Part shown: piece by piece, positions 59,314 through 64,000 of the stretch
How positions within the stretch are numbered: position 1 is the stretch's first letter
Layout: each line of letters starts with the position of its first letter
NCBI GenBank assembly: GCA_946902985.2
Contig: OX336389.2
Location: 1,080,335,788-1,080,399,787 of the forward strand
Direction of reading: 5' to 3'
DNA length: 64,000 nt
Source: Meconema thalassinum
Lineage: Eukaryota; Arthropoda; Insecta; Orthoptera; Tettigoniidae
Position numbers and translations under genes: made by a program
The notes under the pieces: model-generated
Told to the model about the DNA's origin: nothing
Database searches by the model: none
The model's input: the letters and a program-made list of their open reading frames with translations, nothing else

Positions 59314-59964
59314 TTAAACACAACGCTTGTTGTAGATCCTTTTACAACTTTCTCCAGGTACTCTTGCTCTTAAAAACTGGGGAAGCCGCAATGGTTTTAT
59401 AAACATTAAACCCTCATCCTCTTCTTTTTCATAATTATCATCATCATCATCATCATCATTATGAATATTATCATCAAAATTATTATAGTCATTGTCACCA
59501 TCATTATCATTATCATCATCATTCTCAACATCACTAGAACTATCCAATTCCTCTTGTTTGTTTTCCACAGGGACCTCTTGTAGAGTCTGCGTTGCTTTTG
59601 ATAGTGTTAAGGGTTTTTTGAACGATGGTATTTGTCCTAACATGTCTTTTTGAGGTGATGATGAATGCTTTTTAACAAACAATGCACTATCTTGAGCAGC
59701 AATATATTTTTCTTGGACTTGCTTTTTTATCTGGGTTAGAGTATTTTGCGTATTTAAATGTGTATTAATTTGAGATTCACAATGATGTTCTTTTGAAGTA
59801 AGTACGTTGGAGTCTTTTGTTTTAATCATTCCTCGACATTTTTTGGATCGTTGTTTTGAACATCGCCAAATAACAGTTCCATCTTTATTGGTTGTTTTTA
59901 CAATATATGTATATCCTTTATAGAAGACACATGGCTTGCCATGACTGGTTGTTGAGACTTCCAT
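59314..59964 (-). CDS. FLYWCH/WRKY-GCM1-type zinc-finger protein, acidic tail
   Basis: An uninterrupted frame of 216 residues from the first in-frame ATG (59962-59964) to 59314. The frame is open to 60003 but has no earlier ATG. Residues about 8-64 form a zinc-finger module: GKPCVFYKGYTYIV, then DGTVIWRCSK with W33 and C35, C43, and H60-x-C62, spacing C-x7-C-x16-H-x-C. This fits the FLYWCH-like fold seen in DNA-binding proteins and in MULE transposase N-termini. Residues about 138-187 are strongly acidic (D, N and E runs), typical of activation or protein-interaction regions. No transposase core is present. An AATAAA on this strand (plus 59241-59246) lies 70 bp past the stop. It could be a host gene exon or a domesticated element part; no upstream exon or promoter was identified. 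Confidence 0.6.
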   Translation of the reverse strand: MEVSTTSHGKPCVFYKGYTYIVKTTNKDGTVIWRCSKQRSKKCRGMIKTKDSNVLTSKEHHCESQINTHLNTQNTLTQIKKQVQEKYIAAQDSALFVKKHSSSPQKDMLGQIPSFKKPLTLSKATQTLQEVPVENKQEELDSSSDVENDDDNDNDGDNDYNNFDDNIHNDDDDDDDNYEKEEDEGLMFIKPLRLPQFLRARVPGESCKRIYNKRCV

Positions 59965-60433
59965 ATCAACTAATACATATGAATTAAATTTTAGTAAAGT
60001 CACATGAACAATCTTTAGATTACAAGTGATTTACACACACACACACTTTCCTAAATGTCAAGATTTATGGATGTTGTTTTCCGCCAACAGCTGCTTACTG
60101 CGTATGACAAGGCTGGAGACTGGTAGGTGAGACGGTCTTTCACGATGTGAACACTGTAACAGGCAGTAGTCAACTGACAATATTCTTATACCCTAGTCAA
60201 GGTTAACAGGTACTTACTGCGTATGACAAGACCGTACACTCGTAGGTTAGACCGTATTTTTTGTTTGTTGCTAAGGATCCCATATATACTCTAGACATGT
60301 TAGTTCTGAACACTTAGTGGTTAATTGTATATATTGAATTTAAATACACAGCTCATACAATCACGTTTTGCGGATGGGAGGGGTGAGAGGCTGGCAAAAA
60401 AGGAAATGTTTTAGTTTAATGAAACGTTATGTC

Positions 60434-60775
60434 CTAGTAGGCGTGATTTATAGTAGACGCAATTGATAGTAGACGTAATTGATAGTAGGTGTAATCGATA
60501 CTAGACGTGATTAATAGTAGACGCAATTGATACTAGGCGTGATTGATAGTAGGCGTGATTTGTAGTAAGCGCGATTTATAGTAGACGCAAATGATAGTAG
60601 GCGCGATTGATAGTAGGCGTGATTGATAGTAGACGCGATTGATACTAGGCGTGATTGATAGTAGGCGTGATTTGTAGTAAGCGCGATTTATAGTAGACGC
60701 AAATGATAGTAGGCGCGATTGATAGTAGGCGTGATTGATAGTAGACGCGATTGATAGTAGGCGCAATTTGACATG
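60434..60775. repeat. 16-bp minisatellite, tract 1
   Basis: Units such as GATTGATAGTAGGCGT, GATTTATAGTAGACGC and AAATGATAGTAGGCGC. Variants are mixed irregularly, with a 100-bp stretch itself repeated in tandem. The frame on the minus strand is an artefact. Confidence 0.93.
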
Positions 60776-61027
60776 GGCGCGACTCAGATCATTTTTGATA
60801 TCATAAAGTTACAGTGTCAATGTTTATACAAAGTACAAGGTAGAGGGTATTTTAAGACATAACCTCAGCTCACTTAACATAACCTAACTTTACCTAACCT
60901 AACTTTGTCACGTGACATGTTCTACAAGTTTAGACTTGCTTTAAGACTGATTATGACGTCATAGATTGATGGGAGGGGTGAGAGGCTGACAAAAAAGGAA
61001 ATGTTCTGGTTTAATGAAACGTCATGT

Positions 61028-61470
61028 CCTAGTAGGCGCGATTTATAGTAGACGCAATTGATAGTAGGCGCGATTAATAGTAGGCGCAATTGATAGTAGA
61101 CGTGATTGATAGTAGGCGTGATTTGACATGAGCGCGATTTATAGTAGACGCGAAAGATAGTAGGCGCGATTGATAGTAGGCGTAATTAGACATGGGCGAG
61201 ATTTATAGTAGACGCAATTGATAGTAGGCGCGATTGATAGTAGGTGTAATTGGTAGTAGGCGCGATTTGACATGAGCGCGATTTATAGTAGACGCAAATG
61301 ATACTAGACGTGATTAATAGTAGACGCAATTGATACTAGGCGTGATTGATAGTAGGCGTGATTTGTAGTAAGCGCGATTTATAGTAGACGCAAATGATAG
61401 TAGGCGCGATTGATAGTAGGCGTGATTGATAGTAGACGCGAATGATAGTAGGCACAATTTGACATGGGCG
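61028..61470. repeat. 16-bp minisatellite, tract 2
   Basis: Same unit and variants as tract 1, interspersed with TTGACATGAGCGCGATTTAT-type units. Confidence 0.92.
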
Positions 61471-61724
61471 CGACTCAGATAATTTTTGATATCATAAAGT
61501 TACAGTGTCAATGTTTATACAAAGTACAAGGTAGAGGGTATTTTAAGACATAACCTCAGCTCACTTAACATAACCTAACTTAACCTAACCTAACTTTGTC
61601 ACGTGACATGTTCTACAAGTTTAGACTTGCTTTAAGACTGATTATGACGTCATAGATTGATGGGAGGGGTGAGAGGCTGACAAAAAAGGAAATGTTCTGG
61701 TTTAATGAAACGTCATGTCCTGGC

Positions 61725-61800
61725 AGGCGCGATTGGTAGTAGACGCAATTGATAGTAGACGCGATTAATGGTAGGCGCAATTGATAGTATTTGTGATCAG
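61725..61800. repeat. 16-bp minisatellite, tract 3 (short)
   Basis: About four units ending in GATAGTATTTGTGATC, where the duplicated flank resumes. Confidence 0.85.
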
Positions 61801-62103
61801 GTACTTACTGCATATCAAAAGGCTGTACACTCGTGTGTTAGACACTCTATCTTGTTAAGGACCCCTATATATTCCCTATACAAGGCTATACATGTTAGTT
61901 CTAAACACTTAGTGGTTATTTGTATTTTAAATTTATATACACAGGTTATACAAGCACGTTTTTTCACACAGTAAAACTTTGTCAAATAGCCACATGCGAT
62001 ACGCAAATTATGTTTCCGCTATCTAGCGGTGACTATGGAAACTACCTGAACATATCCTAATCTAATCCTAGCTAACTTCACCTGACGTGACCATACCGGT
62101 TTG

Positions 62104-62870
62104 TAAGCAACAACACACTAAGATTCCATGAATTCCAGAGTACTTTTAGATTAATTATCGACTCTCAACTCTTATAACTATGTCTATCCCACTCTGTCAA
62201 AAACACGTTTTTTTTTAAATTTTTGCTTGATGTCAATACTAAAGTGATAATGGGTTTTCCGATCCTATCACTATAAATTCATTACCCCCACTTTTATCTC
62301 GGTCTCGACAACAACCATGCCTATTTTTATTATGTCAGATGATGTAATGTTCGAGTGCAAAGTGGGTGTAAAAGTGAGTGCAAAGTGAGTGCAAAAGTGA
62401 GTGCAAAGTAAGTGTAAAAGTAGTTGTAAAAGTGAGTGCAAAGTGAGTGCAAAAGTGAGTGCAAAAGTGGGGTGTAAAAGTGGTACCCTATTTGTAATGG
62501 CTTATTTGACAAGTTATTTTGTGGTACCCTATTCGTAATGGCTTATTTCACAAGTTGTTTTTGTCAATGTATTTAGAGGATATTTCTCTTGTTCATGGAA
62601 AGTATCTCAGCCCTTTTTATGATAGCATAATGCTTACCGTCATGTTTGTAAGCAACAACAACACACTAAAATTCCAAGAATCCAAACTACTCTAAGGTTA
62701 ATGATGGTCTCTCAACTCCATTCCACGCCTAGTCAAAAACATTATACATTTCAAATTTTTCAAAAAAGGTAAATTGAGAAAGTAGGCTATATATTTAAAC
62801 TAAAAAATCATATGCTAACTCCAACACCTACGTCTATCCCATTCTCAGTCAAAAATATATATATACAGGG
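62104..62870. repeat. Cluster of short tandem and direct repeats
   Basis: A 12-13-bp minisatellite (AGTGAGTGCAAA) lies at 62346-62478. Two copies of a 41-bp unit (GGTACCCTATTTGTAATGG..) are at 62480-62560. A block starting TAAGCAACAACACACTAA (62104) recurs near 62648 as TAAGCAACAACAACACACTA. CTATCCCA..TCAAAAA recurs near 62190 and 62830. No coding content is supported. Confidence 0.8.
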
Positions 62871-63490
62871 TGTATTTGATATGATGGAAGTCCGTTACAC
62901 TGGTGATAGAAGAGACTATTCTAAGCTTCCTAGGTAAAAAATTTGTCACCTATCTTGAAATTGATAATTTATCATTAAAAAGTCAATGTTTTTAGTTATT
63001 TCAGAAACTAATCAGGCAGAAAGTGGAGCGGCAGGCTGGGGTAAACGAGGCGGAGCCAGGAGAGACGACGCGCGAAGGGGAAGTTGTTACGTAATCGGAG
63101 CATTGACCTTACCGGTTGACTTGAGGGGTGGTAGGCTATCAGCTGTTATGAGGATGAGCTCTACCGTCTCGTAAGAAAATGTGCATTGCCGTTGTTCTTG
63201 TTGTTGTTGTTGTTGACAACGCACGCAATGGCTTGGGACGTTAGGACCGGTAGTATTGTGTAGCCTACTTTGTAAGTGTGGAATTCATTGATTGATGTTC
63301 ATGTATAAAATAATTTCGATACTCAGCCCTGATGTATCATTGGCGTCCGTGTCGGACCTTCTGTTGACTAGTTCCTGAAAATACTAAAAACATTCACTTA
63401 ATGAAATGCAGTGTGACGAAATTCCGACATCCCGTAGTCTGTTCAGAACTAGGCATTTAGGACGGAAGTAAAATACTTGATGTTTTGTTT
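62870..63490. other. Unassigned stretch, GC-richer centre
   Basis: ACAGGGTGTATTTGATATG at 62874 resembles a common transposon end, but no partner was found. GC-richer text lies at 63020-63080, and TTG repeats at 63195-63215. No gene recognised. Confidence 0.35.
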
Positions 63491-63494
63491 GAGA

Positions 63495-64000
63495 GGCTTG
63501 GCGATTTTGGTCATTTAGCCCCATGTAGCTGGGTGTGGGTAGAATTTGTGTGATAACCTGTGTTTTGTGGTTTCTGTAGTAACTTAATGTGGGTATTTGT
63601 AATTCAGGTGAGGATTCGGAAGAAGGCGCCGGCCCTGTGGTGTTGGGGCAGTGCAACTGCCTCTCACCTGGAGGCCCTGGGTTCGATTCCTGGCTCCATC
63701 AGGGATATTAGAAACTGACGTGAGGGCTGGAACGCAATGTATTAAGCCTCGTGAGGGCAATTGAGTATCTGTCTGACAGTGAGGTAGTGCCCGAGTCAGG
63801 AAAATCAAGATTATTGGCCGAGGGGACCCGATGCACTGACCACGCGTCACCCTAATATCTGCAGGCCAAATGGCTGGACAGCGGTCGCATGGTAGGCCAA
63901 GGCCCTTCATGGGCTGCACTGCCAGCGGTTATGATTATTGAGAAGAAGGCGGCCGTGGCCTTAAGTAAGGAACAATCCCGGCATTTGCCTGGGGTAGAAG
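63495..64000 (-). mobile_element. SINE1 copy split by SINE2, runs off the window
   Basis: Minus-strand SINE1. The tail side is at 63495-63618 (TCATTTAGCCCCATGTAGC, then GATAACCTGTG), and the body resumes at 63952 with GCCGTGGCCTTAAG, CCCGGCATTTGCC and continues past the window end. SINE2 lies between. Confidence 0.85.
63629..63941 (+). mobile_element. tRNA-derived SINE2, nested in SINE1
   Basis: Head CGGCCCTGTGGTGTTGGGG, B box GGTTCGATTCC (63681), then GTGAGGGCTGGAACG, CTGTCTGACAGTGAGG, GCAGGCCAAATGG and GACAGCGGTCGC, tail TTATGATTATT. It is flanked by the perfect 10-bp duplication GAAGAAGGCG (63619-63628 and 63942-63951), and is therefore younger than its host. Confidence 0.93.

Larger units (their letters stand above)
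60209..61975. repeat. Higher-order repeat region with 16-bp minisatellite
   Basis: Flank text at 60209-60375 (GTACTTACTGCGTATGACAAG, ACATGTTAGTTCTGAACACT) recurs at 61800-61965. Between them, the box GATGGGAGGGGTGAGAGGC occurs at 60373, 60968 and 61659 (595 and 691 bp apart). A block starting ACATGGGCGCGACTCAGAT occurs at 60771 and 61462 (691 bp apart), nearly identical for about 280 bp. Minisatellite tracts fill the space. The arrangement suggests unequal exchange. Confidence 0.92.

Noticed and set aside
62330..62512. 60-codon minus-strand frame
   Set aside because: A product of the AGTGAGTGCAAA minisatellite.
1..64000. Bacterial or phage systems, operons, or ribosome binding sites
   Set aside because: Coding density is very low and every legible gene fragment belongs to a eukaryotic transposon. 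Several frames start only at GTG or TTG, which eukaryotes do not normally use.

Overview
This window looks like repeat-dense intergenic DNA from an arthropod nuclear genome, most likely an insect. It is AT-rich, has no dense coding, and carries eukaryotic tRNA-derived SINEs, LINEs, hAT, Tc1, piggyBac, Helitron and Helentron-like elements and long microsatellites. The SINE spectrum suggests a large-genome insect, perhaps polyneopteran, but the species is inference. Only two loci look non-mobile: a tRNA-Leu(UAA) gene at 58961-59046 and an intact 216-residue zinc-finger ORF at 59314-59964 (minus) with its own AATAAA.

Layout. 1-7.2 kb: mostly featureless, with two SINEs. 7.2-23.3 kb: three copies of a 1.4-kb element (HINE-A) and two copies of a relative (HINE-B). 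All end in short sub-terminal inverted repeats, and the ends that can be seen carry a terminal hairpin; tandem units fill the core. One HINE-B is split by an intact Tc1 element; the other is split by a SINE and by a HINE-A. A deleted hAT element and a SINE split by a solo LTR lie at 18.0-20.6 kb. 25.8-27.8 kb: decayed LINE reverse transcriptase on the minus strand. 30.6-37.7 kb: piggyBac fragments, a serial palindrome at 32.0-32.4 kb, and about 0.7 kb of (TTATA)n that flanks two Helitrons. 40.9-42.5 kb: decayed hAT transposase of the ZBED5/GTF2IRD2 type. 43-54 kb: many SINEs, several with target-site duplications, and a LINE fragment. 56.3-58.0 kb and 60.2-62.9 kb: minisatellites with 14-, 16- and 12-13-bp units, carried in larger duplicated blocks.

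How it fits together. No operon or pathway is present. The value of the window is its insertion history: at least ten insertions have target duplications or exact boundaries readable by eye, and several are nested (LTR in SINE, LINE in SINE, SINE in SINE, Tc1 in HINE, HINE in HINE, Helitron in satellite), so relative ages follow. The best candidate for active DNA is the Tc1 element at 10464-11928, which has an uninterrupted DD34E transposase and 36-bp perfect terminal repeats. The most interesting structures are the HINE families, the Helitron-satellite complex, the palindrome, and the zinc-finger ORF.
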